64,000 bases of DNA from Xiphophorus maculatus (GCF_002775205.1 NC_036447.1:28084245-28148244); one strand, 5' to 3'; shown: positions 51,240 to 63,972, numbered from the stretch's first letter. The notes: generated by a model not told the origin, from the letters alone. A program made the numbers and translations.

Positions 51240-53023
51240 TATGATAATATGGCTTCAAACGTTGTTCATAATTATATTTAACATAGACAGTGGCCGTTTG
51301 GATTTTTTTTAAATCCACTCTTAATTTCTTTAAAAGCGCCATGTCTAAATGCTACAGATTCAATCAGAATTATCTGGCTTACCCAAACAACAAACAAATT
51401 AATAAAAATCTATAAAAGGACAGAGTAACGCTAAAAATACTTAATTTTTTACACAAGAAAAGATTAAAAGAAATGGGACATGGCTCAGCATAATTTACTG
51501 TTTTACAGCAAATTCCTGTTTGGCAGAATATATGGGGGGATTTTCCCCGTACAGAAGACATGAAATCCTGCTTTCAGACTGAAAATGTGTGCTTATGGCA
51601 GAAAAATTCCCCAGTAAGAATAGTTAAAACTGCATTTGCCTTCAAAAGTTAACCGTCTCAAACAAACAAGATATCTGAAAATAATCAGGTAGAGCAAAAA
51701 TATAAAAGAAAAAGACAACAATATGGAAAAACATCAAAGTCAACAGGGTTAAAGAAAAAATAAATGCATCTGAAAAACATCCTGAAATGCTAAAAAAAAA
51801 TGGGGGGCAAAGACAGATGTCTTTAAAACAGGTTAGGAGATAACTGGACTAAATGCAGTAAATTATAAAAATAATGATACATATTATATCAGGACTTGAG
51901 CATTAAATATTTTTTAACCAACCCTTGATTTTCTTTACCTAACCTATTCCTGTGGGAGTGAAAATATCCAATGTTTGTATTCCTGGGGTATTTTCCATAA
52001 GATCAGAAAAAAAGACATTTGAATGCCTTAAAAAAACCTATTTTATTCATTCGAGAACATAAAAGAGCTCAGTCACAGTGTCAAATTTTTAAGTGCAAAT
52101 AAACTTAGTAAAAAAAAACAACAACAACCTAATAATTCTTTAATTGGCTTGGTCCAACAATTAAAAAAAATGGAAAAGACACTGCAACATTTTTTCTTTG
52201 AACAATCAAAGATGTGCAACTGTATTTATCAGCAGTATAGGCAACTAAAAAAAAGCATATTAAACATTTTAAAATATCAATTTCCATCAGCATCTCAACA
52301 AATTTCAAGATTTTATCTTTAAATTCAGTGTTACACACCTTGCAGCACAGCAATCTGCTAAAGAAGCCTTCAGCAGATTGTTGAAAACTCTGAGCAGAGC
52401 GAATGCTAAACTATAAACTGCAATAGTTAACACCACATAATTTCACCAAATCTCATAATATGGAGTTTTGGGATAGATTTGTAGCAAGTGGACCAGAGTA
52501 ACTGAAAATTCAAATAAAATATTTTGATCTTGATGAAGTAGTTGTGCATTTCCTCAATGATTAGAAGCTCGGCAACAAAAGTCTTCGACTACAGAAGTCA
52601 AAGAATCATAATGAAAAGAAAAAAAAAATCTTGTTTTGAGTCCTCAACAGTGACCATAGGGCTAGTCATGCTCAACTCTTTAATACAAACAGTGTTCAGT
52701 CCTGACGTCCCTTCGTGGTATTGTCACTGGGATCCAATAGGCATTGTGGTTTTTAATACGCAGAAGACGTCCAGATATCGCAGCAGTGATCAGTTGTTTC
52801 TCCAAAAACGGCTTGGAGTCCCTCTTGTTCCAAACTGCAAAGACTAAAGACAGGAAGACAGAAAACCTTTCAAACATTAGATGAGAAACACTCATCTGAG
52901 ATTATGGAACTAAAACCCCCCCAAAAAGAACCTTCCAGTCCTGCAACTTGGACTTCAGACGGGGCTTTATTTATGTTGCTGTCAACTCTACAGCATAGCG
53001 TAGGCACTGACATATGCAGTCTG
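51240..53023. other. BFAR 3' UTR and intergenic DNA
   Basis: No gene is recognised. Minus-strand AATAAA candidates lie at 52966-52971, close to the stop, and near 52031. Otherwise AT-rich. Confidence 0.45.
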
Positions 53024-56000
53024 TTATCGGGCCCATGTCTCAGGGTGCATCAGCTGCTGCACCACTAGGTCTATGTTAATGATGGGACTGAAGTAGAGGG
53101 CCCAGTAAAAAAAGCAGTTGCACACAAACTGTGGGATAAAAGACCACACTAGGGCAAAGGCGAATCCCAGATAGAGCATCTTGCACAGGTGGATCCACGT
53201 CTTCTGTGGCAGAGTCCTGCAAAAAACAAAATGGTACAAATTAGCTAGAATGTTAGTGTCATTTTTTTTAAGTAACTTTCTTTTCCTAGGCAGGTGGTTA
53301 GGCCCCCTTTGTTTTTGAGCATGTTCTCTTTGGAACCTGAACCTGAAAGATAAAGTGACAAACCAAAGCACCAGTCCAAGTGTGTGTGTAAGCTAAATGA
53401 ATGAAGAGCCACACATCTGTGGGAAACTGCTACTACAGCACAGTAGGCAGACCCAACCAGCATACTTTCTCCTTTTGTGCCAAGAGAAGAGAATTTAACC
53501 AGATTCTCTTGTGCATCTTGACTTTCACCTTGGATTTACACTACATGCGTCTCTGCTCTGCTGCGCTGTGCAGCACATTTCACTGGCGGAGCAAAACCGT
53601 TCCTGATCACCCTGATTTACGCTTCGTGCCATGCAAATCCAAAAGTGATCCAAGAAGCATGTGGGAAATGAAAGCAGGCAATAAAAAGTATGGGTGCACC
53701 AATTGCAGTTTTCTGGCCGATCACTGATTTTTAAAAAAAACAATTCCGATTTTGGCCGATACCATTTTGTTTTGTCTGAAATGTTGCTCGATATAGCAAG
53801 AAAGTTGTTGAGTTAATTATAAATGTGCAGACATAACTTGGTGGGCCGGTCTGTCAGTCAAACTTTTCTCACCGGAGAGCAAAAGATTACAGTATTTGAT
53901 TCTTAGACCTTTGCCACGCTAGATAAGATCTGTGGATAAGATCGGCTTCTTATGTAAAATCGGCCAATCACCGATCTCCCAAAATTAAGGAAATCGGCAC
54001 CGATAAATAAAAAGGATAAGTGGTGTCATATAAAACCGAAACTTGTCCATCCCACAGTGGGAACAAAGCGTCAAGGAGCAGACAGACAGAACAGTACCTG
54101 ACTGGGGCTGTGGTCCAGAGCCTCCACAGAGAGAAAGCCTCCAGCATAGTGAGCAGCATGGCGTTGACGATGATGAAGCGTGACGTCCAGTAGTGGACCG
54201 CCAACCAGTCCCAGGCGAACTCCGCGATCAGCTGGTATGGAAGCAAGAAGTACTTGACGAGAAACTCCCCCCACTGCTGCCAGCTGGGCTCCACCTAACG
54301 CACACAGGGAGACGACAGAAGCTGAGTATGCAGGCAGTTTGACATCAGTAAAACCCGCGGAGCTAAAACAGTAGAAGTGATTTGGCGTCACGATGTGGGA
54401 GAAGCAGAAGGAAAACCGCTCAGCCCCCACGTCTTCATCCGCAACTCAGTTTCATTATTAGACCTTCATTTGGGTGTTTACTAGTCTGAACTATTTTTTC
54501 CAGAGTAAAATTAATGTATAACAATGCAACTTGCATACTTCTTTCTTCAATATCGTTTATCTTGGCCATGAGGAATGTGTGACCAGACACAATGTGTGTT
54601 AACTTTTGACTGACATTGTGTGACATTCAGACAACTTAAAACAGTCGAACAGTTCATTTAAACAAAAACTACTCAGTGAACTAATGTTTTTATCTCAACA
54701 ATACATCAGTTTTCTCCGTTCGCCTTAAACGTTGGCTCCAAAATTCCTATTTTCAAATTATAATCACATTTGTTTACGGTTTTCAGTTCAACCTCCTGTC
54801 AACAGAGAACAATAATGCATTATTTTAGGTTGATTTATAAACAACATAGTATATCAGTAGTCACAGTGCCATCATTAAACAGTAGGGGTAAACAGGCGAC
54901 AAGCATCCATTTACCAACTGCTTTTAAATCACTTCTGACTGGATAAAGTGTGTTACCTGTGTGTGGAGGAATCGGCTCTCCACGGTGTTGTTGATGTGTG
55001 TGATGGCCGGACAGCAGGTGTGCAGGAAGGGCAGAAACGTCTCAGAATAATCGAATAAATACAAATAAAAAATGGTGAGACGAGGGGAGTGTTTCAGTCC
55101 GTACAGCAAGAACAGAGATTTTCCTGCATTGGCCGCCTGGAAGAGACCAAGAAAAGCAGCGAGAGGACAAGTCATTCATGTTAATAACTGAAAACAAGAT
55201 CATCTCTACTGCTGCAAGAAGCAATCTGCAATGTCATCAAATCTTTTTTTTTTTTTTTTTTTTTTTGGATGTAGCTGCCTAGTTTCAGCTGTACGTTGTT
55301 CAAACATGGAGCTTACTTTGTATTCCCAGAGGTTCTGCGGAGGTTTGACCCCCAGCGCTTTAACTCGCTCCAGTTCTGCTAAAACAGCACGTCTGTGTGT
55401 CTGCTTCTCTATGTTGAACGGCGGTTTTACCAGATCTTCGTCTTCCAGCATCAAAAGTAACCTGAAACACAGGAATTAGCATCGCAACGGTGAAAAACAC
55501 CGACAGGAGACAACAAGCTGAAATCTTCTAACGCGTATTTGTGTCGAGTATTAGCTGCCGGGAGCAAACCGGGCCGTCCGGGTTTAAACGTGTCCGGATG
55601 AAACTATTACGACACCGAAATAAACAAAGAAAACGAACCAGTCCAATGTTTCTACCTTCCATTGACATTCTCCACCTGGAAAAGTTTTCTGTAGTTCTCG
55701 GTCCACGGGCCCAGCTGCTCCAGCCATGAAATGACCTCTTCTGGTGTCCAATGAGACACCGGTTTACTAATCAACAAGTCGTGCTGCTCCAATACTCCGC
55801 TGCCCCAGTGGTACACCAGCACCATCACCTGGACACAATAGGAAATTACAAAAACACTATAATCCAGTCACCAATTTTAGAATCACAACAGAAATATTTA
55901 TTGTTCGCCAATGTAATATATAAGAAGCAACGTGAAAGCAGAAAACAATATAGCAAGACTGTACACTAAGGGCAAATTTAAAACATAAGGAAATAATGTC

Positions 56001-58492
56001 ACACAGTTATTGAACATGGCATTTTTTAGATTGTAAAGTAGTTTGAATTGCCTTGTTGCTAAAAATGTGCAATACAAATAATCCCCATTATGAACATATG
56101 AAATCGTGTTTGTTATTGCATGTTTAGTGTACAAATACTACACTGTATGGCGGTGTTGGTAAAGACCCATTTTTTAAACATCTACACAAATCCAAAATGG
56201 ATTGTCCTGCATTAAATATAGATGATTTCAAGCACATGTTGTGTTTTCTGATTTCATTAATATGCTTGCAGTAGCAAACAAACAAAACAAAAAAAAAAGC
56301 AGGTTCATAAACAGGACTAGAATAAAATGTGGTGGGTGGTCTCTTTATGCAATCTCATATTAGACACCTTTACAGAATAATCAGAGAAGCGCAACATTTA
56401 CAATGGCAAGAAAAAGTGTTTAGAAAAGTCAAGACATACAACTCTGTTCAGTGCATCTGTAACCTGGAATGTCATTACAGTTCAGAGCATTTAGCTGCTT
56501 GATTAAAACCAACATAAGTCTTGGTCAAGCGCTGTTGATGCTTATTGATTGAGATGCACCAGTGGATGCAGGGAAAGTTCTCCCACTTATAAAACAAAAG
56601 AGAGAAAAGAGCTGAAAATTGAAAAAAAAAAAAGAAAAAAAAAGAAACCTACCTACCTAAAACTCTGCACACACATCAACACTGAACTGTCTCTACATAA
56701 CCTGACTGAAGTCTGTCCTTGTGATGTCATCTATTTACAAGGACCTTTATTTACATAATACTAGTGAATACTCAAATATACAAACAATTTTACTGCCACG
56801 TGGCAAGGCACACAGTGACATTGCTCCCAGGTGCCACACGGACAAAGCAAACATGTTCTTTTGTCAGCAAAAAAAACCTCCCCCAAAAAAACATGCACAG
56901 CTGACCCTTAGAGAGACTGCTGTGATAACATTCAACTATTAGATGGAGCAGCATAGCTTATGCATGTCTAATGTAGTTAACAAACATAAGCATTTAAGAA
57001 TTTAACGTTGCAAGTCAGTAGGGAGTAAGACCATATTTATGATTACAAAACCCTCATGCTCTGCTTGTTGCCACCTTAAACACGCAAACAGGTTTTTTTT
57101 CTTCCATGTTGCACTTACAGCCACACATGTCAGTGCAGTTAAGACTCCAGAGAAGAAACCTGCTCCTTTATACTGCCTTGTCCTGGGTCTACCCAACTTG
57201 TCACCATACCTAAGGAAGATAAACAAAGACGAAAGGTGTTTTTAATTTTTTAATTTAAAACATAAAGCAATAATAATTATCAAGCTGAGCCCCTAAATAT
57301 TGTGAGCATGTAAAGTCTAAAATTCCCAACAATAGAACATTCTTAAAGGGGACATATCATGCTAAATCCAATTTTCTAGGCTAGCACAAAACACTAAAAT
57401 CCACCAAAACACACAAGTTGTACATAATGCAACAAAAAGCAACAGTTCAAGAGTTACAACAGTATAGATTATGTTATAGCTTCTTGAGAGTAAATCAACT
57501 TCCCGACAAATCCTTTGGATACAAGAAAAAAAGAAGAAAGAAAAAAAAAAAGAGTTCTGTATGGGAAAAAACAAAAATGACCTCTGAAAAGCCAACAAGC
57601 TCCGGGAGACTTGAGGGTTTTTCTTTATCTCTGCTCTCCTCCTGTGTACAACCTCTCGGAAAATCTTCTCAATTGCATCCCTAAGAAGAGAAAGAGATAG
57701 TGAAACTGAGCGCAACCAGGAAGATGCTTTTTTTTTTTTTTTAGCTATAGTTTTTTTTTTTTTTTTTTATATAAAATATATTTATAAACACCCTCAACAG
57801 TGACTGGTCTCCCTGGTAATGATGAGGAAAAACTATTCAAGTAAGTAATTTTTTAATGGCAGTAACATTAACTGTGTTTCCACTACCAATGTGGCAAAAA
57901 TTGTAATTTTTTAGTAAAAAATAAATAAATAATAATTGCAATTGCATTAAATAAGAAACGCAGCTAAAAATCACATGTAAATAAGTGATCTTCAGTCATT
58001 AAAACACGAGCTGCGCCATCATCCTCCTGCCACTTTCTGTCTTCTTTCTCACCACCAGTATCATTGGGTTACTACGTGATGAGAAAATATACAGACTCTC
58101 AGGTACCCCCCCCCCCAAAAAAAAATAAAACATCACAAATACAAAGTTTAAAGCACTCCTGCCTCAAACAGAGCGAGCCTTGAGCTATTAAGAGCACACC
58201 TTAGCATTATGTTGATCTTAGGAAAGCCTTCCCACATCTGCCGGCACTCTGGGCATTCGTTCTTGCGTGAAGACTCCCACCACAGAGCCAGGCAGTGGCG
58301 GCAGAAGTTGTGGCCGCAGGTCAGGGTGGTTGGGTTGACCAAGATGTCGTAGCAACAGTGGCACGAGAACTCATTCTCTGAGATGTTGCTCGTTCTGGGC
58401 TTTGACTGAAGAGATTGCAAGGCGAGAGGAGGCTCGTCCGCCAGCAGATCCAGGCCTCCATCTGCTGGGTCCCACTCCATGGGGGGCAACAT
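53024..58492 (-). CDS. bfar: Bifunctional apoptosis regulator (RING, SAM, membrane)
   Basis: ER-anchored RING ubiquitin ligase; the human protein is reported to bind Bcl-2 family proteins and caspase-8. Coding exons: 58200-58492, 57582-57680, 57119-57209, 55656-55828, 55317-55461, 54957-55136, 54098-54294 and 53024-53216. Phases agree and the total is 457 codons with stop, against 450 residues in human. The C3HC4 RING lies at residues 44-83 (C44, C47, C59, H61, C64, C67, C80, C83). A first hydrophobic segment is at about 143-167. A SAM-like domain follows (WTPEEVISWLEQLGPW ... ERVKALGVKPPQNLWEY), then several membrane segments ending in FIPQFVCNCFFYWALYF. Two in-frame ATGs occur in the first coding exon (58492 and 58480); the second has the better context (CCCATGG), so the product may be 452 residues. 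Confidence 0.95.
53690..54010. mobile_element. Repeat family E copy
   Basis: It starts with GGGTGCACCAATTGCAG and carries CTGGCCGATCACTGATTTTT, and ends with AATCGGCACCGAT, an approximate inverse. Non-coding. It lies in the last BFAR intron. Confidence 0.65.
55829..57118 (-). other. BFAR intron
   Basis: Between the 55656-55828 and 57119-57209 exons. AT-rich with no coding signal; A-runs at 56624-56645. Confidence 0.5.
57850..58090. mobile_element. MITE family C copy
   Basis: GTGTTTCCACTACCAATGTG, then TGCCACTTTCTGTCTTC and CTACGTGATGAG match the other two copies. It lies in a BFAR intron, just past two long T-runs (57728-57768). Confidence 0.55.
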
Positions 58493-58719
58493 ATGCAAAC
58501 TGAAGAGGAGCAAGCACGTGATAATGAAGGAAAGAATTTGCTGCGGAATGGAAATCTTATCACTGGAACTGTTATCTTTGTTACAAAGTTTTTTCCAAAA
58601 GCTGCTTTTTTTTGTTTGTTTGTTTTTGTCTTTTAAAATACAAATACACACGCAGACTACGGAGACAGTCGGCATTACGGAGAAGCACTTTTGTGATGAC
58701 GTCCTGGGGGCGAATGGGT

Positions 58720-58885
58720 AGGATGTTCTTAAAGAGACGGGGGCCAATTTCAAGGAGCCAGCTCCCGGTGCGTGCAAAGTCAAATTTATTTTATTTTTCA
58801 TATGTACAACAATTTCAGTTTACGACTGAAGCAGTTGTAAATCTTTACCTGGTTCTGCTATAATCTGGGACTATGTGCCTAGAAA
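58720..58885 (-). mobile_element. MITE family A fragment
   Basis: TTCTTAAAGAGACGGGGGCC and CAATTTCAAGG, then AAAGTCAAATTT match the reverse of the family's left half. Both ends are decayed. Confidence 0.45.
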
Positions 58886-59181
58886 ATATGTACTTCAACC
58901 CTTCAAATATTTCTACATTTGTTATTTTTGTTCAACCAAGTAAATATGGTATGGCGTCCCAAAGACCTATTCGAACCACTCAAAACGTTCGCTGCATATT
59001 TTCTTCCTATACTCTGTGACCTTCAGCATTTTGGGCAATGTCATTTGTGTCCAGTGTAAGCAACCGTAGCCGTTAGACTATGACCAAGTAGCTAAACGTT
59101 ACATTAGCATTTAATATGCAAGTTCATAACACTTGGAATATATTAACCAGCAGTTAATGCACAGCAAATGGTACTTTGTGA

Positions 59182-59211
59182 TACACACACACACACACAC
59201 ACACACATATA

Positions 59212-59275
<64 letters not shown>
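59182..59275. repeat. (AC)n(TA)n compound microsatellite
   Basis: About 12 AC units pass through ACTGTG into nearly 30 TA units, in BFAR intron 1. A perfect 14-bp hairpin (AGTATCAATGGACA at 59285-59298, inverted at 59309-59322) follows within 10 nt. Confidence 0.95.
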
Positions 59276-59278
<3 letters not shown>

Positions 59279-59976
59279 TGAGTGAGTATCAATGGACAAA
59301 CTGAGTGGTGTCCATTGATACTTTAATCAAACTTAAAATAAAAGGAAAATACCAAAAGACCTTATTTAAACTAAAGCTGAATTGAAATAAGTGTAAATGC
59401 AGCTCAAGTCCAAAGAATACTATTTAAGTCTTTTAGACTAACCAGTTTAGAAAAGACAATACCTGTCGACCTTTGTGAAAAAAAAAATAAAATACGAGAA
59501 AAAAAAACCTGACTTGTGACTTTGTCACGGCAATTTGCATGTAAAGAAATTCGAGCTAATTGGTTCAATTCTAATTTAAATGGAAACCCTTTACAGTGAA
59601 GTTAAGCGCAGAATAAGCGCTATATCTGTTCTGAATTCTGCATTCAAAAAGAAAACAGTTTAAACAAAAATATTTACGCTTTGTGACGTTAACCGTCACA
59701 TCCACAACAACTGCACGTTAGCTAAATTCTCTGGCTAACAGTACTGCTAGTTGTAGCTAGCCAACAACTGATTGGCTACGAGGTAAATCAGTAATAACAT
59801 TTTTGCGCTGTCCCGCAAAACAACGCGCAACAACTGATTTATACACGTGAAAATATGTCAGCATCAGCCTGTCGTTTGGATACGTCAGTTAGCCTGTTGG
59901 TCATAACTTTATAGAAGCTAACAGCGAAGCTAACGTGGAAACCTAACCCCTTACTACAGTAGTTAAGAAGACTGAC

Positions 59977-60170
59977 CCTCTTCTTTCTCGGCTTGGGGTC
60001 GGTGATCAGCTGAAGGGCGACATGACTGCCCGGCTAACCGTCCTGTGAGCTCCTGTAGTCAATGAAACTCAGCGTCCGGCCAGAGCAGCGATATTTCTTC
60101 GAGAATCGCCGTCGCCATAGCTCCTGTTGCCGTGGAAAGCCTCCCCCTGCGTTCTCAGCGTCGATTGTGG
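59977..60170 (-). other. BFAR 5' untranslated exon with two uORFs
   Basis: It ends in donor GTCAGT at 59976 and pairs with the acceptor at 58500. It contains a 19-codon uORF (60059-60118) and a 5-codon uORF (60006-60023), both closed before the main start. The transcription start is estimated near 60170. Confidence 0.6.
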
Positions 60171-60260
60171 ATCACCTGAAGAAGAAAAGTTCACTTCCGT
60201 GCGTATCCTTCCAACGATAAAAGCTTGCGTCACAACTGATCTGATCTCTGGCGCTTTAAA
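60171..60260 (-). promoter_or_regulatory. Putative BFAR promoter
   Basis: Contains ACTTCCG (CGGAAGT, ETS type) at 60193-60199. A hairpin TGATCTGATCTC (60237-60248) is inverted at 60278-60289. No TATA box is seen. Confidence 0.35.
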
Positions 60261-60289
60261 AAAAAAAAAAGTTGCCTGAGATCAGATCA

Positions 60290-61680
60290 AAGTGCAGGTG
60301 TTACTGTAAGTGAAGCTGCCGGCCTTCAGTAACCTGTGACTACTTCCCTCGGTGATGATAATGAAAGTAACCTATTACCTTACACGTAGGCCCGCGTGAT
60401 GCAGGGGAGTGCTTACGGCTTGACACCGTATGACGTCACAGTGTTTGCTGCTCTATGCCAGGTCTACAGGTGTGTAATTGTTATTGTTTGAGAGCTAAGT
60501 AGAAAAGGTTACTTCCTATTGCTTTTAGGAAAGTTGGAAATATCCTGCTGTGTTTTCCTCCTTTTTGATAACCAGAATCAGCTGATATGAACGATATGAA
60601 CATTTGGGCCGATACCGATCTTTATCAATTAAATGTCAATATTAATAGTTTATTTTCATTGTACGATATTGTAGGAACAAACATCAGTTAACATAATTTT
60701 TGTCTCAGAAAAATTATATATATATGTAACAGGATTTTATTGAGGGTGGAATGAATAGCCTATATGCCAGGAGTAGTGGTCACGTACTTCCGTTTAAATT
60801 TTCGCCACATAGATCGTTTCCGGGTACCGCTTGCTCCTACTGTTTTTAGCCATATCTGCAAGAGCTGTACCATGAACAACATTCAAACGTTGAAATACCT
60901 TCGAGCTGCTGGTACAACAACTGAGTTTGATTTTAAATGATGTCCTTTCTTGGTGAGCTCTAAGAGAGCCTTCAAATGTAAAATGATAAAAATCTTATAC
61001 TGTTATGTTATGTAGATGTGTATATGCATTTTGTAATCATATTTGTAAAAAAAAAAAAAATCATATTTATATATGTATATACTGTACATGCGTGTTTGTA
61101 TGTAAATGGCCAGAAGATATCTTTTATGATGCTAGGCTGCTAAGTATGTGAACAGGGTCAACAATAAGCTTTGGCTTTAGCCTATTCCTTTTTTGGTCAG
61201 TTATTATTTTTTTGTTTCCTGTGTATAATGTTGACAATTTACCAAAATAAAGCAAATTGAAGTGAAGTGAAGTGAACTTTTACTGAGGTATTAAGTTCTG
61301 TTAATGCTGCTCTTGAAGGTTGGTGGTTACCATAGCAACCATGCTATTGCTTAGTGTTTATTATATTTTATTTAATGTATAGAGACAGAAGCTGCTGGAC
61401 TGATGTTAACCACCAACTTGATTTCCTCTATACATTAAATTAAAGTATAATAAATAACCCTAAAAAACCCCCAAAAAGAGTGAGTGGGTTAATGAAAGTT
61501 GTTTCTATAAGTATTTTACCTCTCACAAAATTTCCAGCTGCAAAATGTTCACATTTTACAGCCAATAGATAATAAAATAAATAAATAAATCCATGCTGAC
61601 CTACAAGCAACACCCAACATTTGGCTGGAGATTAGTGAAGAAAACATGTAAAAAAAAAAAAAGAAAAGAAAAAAGTTCAA
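60290..61680. other. Intergenic DNA between BFAR and the LITAF-like gene
   Basis: The two genes are transcribed away from each other. No gene is seen here. It contains a long imperfect inverted repeat (61357-61384 with 61426-61454) and a short GAAGT tandem (61260-61276). Confidence 0.5.
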
Positions 61681-61689
61681 TTGTTAACA

Positions 61690-61801
61690 TGTTCCGCCTG
61701 AGCGTCTTGTGATTTTAATAAAGAGGAGGCGCGGCGCTGCAGAATGTCATCTCTGTGGGAAACCCGGCCACTCTCAAGCCAAAAATCATCCGACGCAGAC
61801 T
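61690..61801 (+). other. LITAF-like gene leader exon and promoter edge
   Basis: A GC-rich segment ends in the donor ACT|GTAAGT at 61801. An ATG at 61744 opens 19 codons; splicing to 62103 makes TGA, so this is a uORF and not the protein start. Confidence 0.6.
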
Positions 61802-62106
61802 GTAAGTTCAGAGTAATATTTTAATATTCTAGATATTATAATCATTCAATAATTCTCCATCACTTAGATTGAAGGGCTCCGTTTATTTGCAAAAACAACG
61901 CTGGATATGAATACACATGAACGCTGACAACGATTCGACGAATGCCACTGTTTATGAGACTTATTTTATTTTGACGCATGGCTTACACTGAGACACGGTT
62001 TCTCTCTTTATTCATAGCTTTATGACATTTGCTAAATCACGTCTTTGTATTACTTTTTATTATTTGCCGTTTGGTGTGGCTAACAATGTTCACACTTTAC
62101 AGGAAC

Positions 62107-63919
62107 ATGTCAAACCCAGTAGTGGTTGTTGGTGAGTAAGTTCAGTTTCTGAGAGATTCTAAAAGATGTTTTTGTCGTTTTTGTAGTGCCAACATGTTCT
62201 TAAAATGGCTTTTTGTATGCAGAGACTGTCTCCCCTTTAGGAGAGAATCCAGCTCAGATTATGTGCCCAAAGTGCCATCAGACTGTCCTCTCTGAGGTGG
62301 AATATTCCTCTGGATTATTCACCTACCTTTTCTGTGGAGGACTCTTCCTGTGTGGGTAAGAGGAACGCTACTGTTGTTTAGGTAGCACATATTTTTTGGA
62401 GGTGGGGCTTTAAGTATAAAATTGCTGACAGAGAAACAACTTGGGCATAACATCCCGTTTCCCCGCTGTCCGACCGTGACATTTGCTGCGCTCCCTCTGA
62501 GCGCCAGGCTGCGGGGGGGGGATTAAATAAGTGTAAAATGATTCATTTTCAGTGTTTCTTACAGGGGAAAAAACTCCAATTAAAAAGCACATTTTCCCGA
62601 CATTTGTATCTTTTTAGTTTTCAAATTGACAACCTCAACGCATATAAAAAGCCACATTTCTAAATTTCATTCATGTATTTCAACAATGCTTGTGAAGTCT
62701 AAAGACTTATCATCTCATGAAAATGCTGAATTCATGAGATGAGTACCGAACTATGAAATGCCTTTGGCTTTTCAACGGCATTCAACAAATTCCTTTAATA
62801 CCTGCTTCCTTTTGTGGGTATTTTTGTTTGCATTCTCATTTGATTAGTGAATATGGGTAAAAAGAATGTCCATGAGGAAGTTTTACAGCGTAACAATGCA
62901 TTTCACTTTCTCAGCTGGCTATTTTTTCTGATTTCCTGACTTTCTTCTCGTGATATCTTTGATCTATTATGAATTTAATAACTTGATCGCTCTGGCTGCG
63001 TGATGGAAGGCAAAATGTTTGCTGGTCGACCGGATCAGACCCCTTGTTGTCATATTCACTCAGGAATGTTTCGAAACGGTTTTCAGAAATGAAGAGTTGT
63101 ATCCCCCTTGGGACAAAAATCACATATAACCTAAGGAAAAAAACAACAAAATCTTTTTAAAGATTTGGGAACTTTACTTTCGTTATCTAGATGGATTTCT
63201 TACCCCAAATATTTAACATAAGGTTTCCTTTTCAGTTCATATTTGTCACGATGTGAACTGACACCCCCATCCCTATTTAATTGTTTTTTTCTTTTTGTGG
63301 AAAGGGTTTGGGTTTATAAACAGCCTTTGTCTTAAGTACTGTTGAGTTGTTTTTCCTTTGTTCTGTATGTTATTCTGTACAAAATTATAAATAAAATAAT
63401 CTAAAAAAAAGAATGTTTCCAAATTATATATTTTCATACATACATCCTCAGTCCATGGGGAGCTATTCAAATTTTTAAAATCATTTTTCTATACAAGCAA
63501 CACATTGAAAAATCAACAGGAGCACATCCAAGGCCACGTTTTCCTTTAGAGATTCATATGTTGATACTTAGTTGTTGTTTTATCGGACTTTTCATATTTG
63601 TTTTAGAAATGAATACTGAAGGCTAATTTGAATGTCATGTCTGCAGCTCCAGAGGATTTACAGGTTTACAGATTGTTACAAACAAAGCCAATAGTTTCTG
63701 GGCCTGGATCTAAAGTCAGCGGGTTTAAATAACTCCGTCAGGTGGTGCATTGTAAATTTTCTGCGCCGATGTGAGTAGGAGGTTCTGAATGCGTCCACTT
63801 TCTCCTCCAGGTTTGTGTTCGGATGCTGCCTGATCCCGTTCTGCGTGGACCGCCTGAAAGATGCCAAGCACACCTGTCCGACCTGCAAGACCGTCCTGGG
63901 AGTTTATAGACGCTTATAG
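62107..63919 (+). CDS. LITAF-domain membrane protein, short form (88 aa)
   Basis: LITAF-domain proteins are small monotopic proteins of late endosomes and lysosomes with one zinc site. Exons: 62107-62131, 62223-62355 and 63811-63919; phases 1 and 2 agree and the total is 89 codons with stop. The domain has CPKC at its start, a hydrophobic hairpin (LFTYLFCGGLFLCGFVFGCC), then the closing HTCPTC before the C-terminus GVYRRL. The start follows acceptor TTTACAG with leader GAAC. The N-terminal part is only about 20 residues and lacks the PPxY and PSAP motifs of LITAF proper, so the gene is a LITAF-like paralogue; CDIP1 also normally has a long proline-rich head. LITAF lies with TXNDC11 on human 16p13, which supports shared ancestry of this locus. 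Confidence 0.9.
62356..63810 (+). other. LITAF-like gene intron 3
   Basis: A 1.45-kb AT-rich intron with no coding signal. It contains a perfect hairpin (62710-62720 with 62732-62742, TCATCTCATGA). Confidence 0.6.
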
Positions 63920-63966
63920 CCGCCGCAGCTCTACGCCGGCGGCTCATTGATACGTCATCTAATTCT

Positions 63967-63972
63967 AAATAA
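63967..63972 (+). terminator. Polyadenylation signal of the LITAF-like gene
   Basis: AATAAA 48 nt after the stop codon, giving a very short 3' UTR if it is used. Confidence 0.6.

Noticed and set aside
59111-59299. Frame made of alternating Ile-Tyr and Cys-Val
   Set aside because: Direct translation of the (TA)n(AC)n microsatellite.
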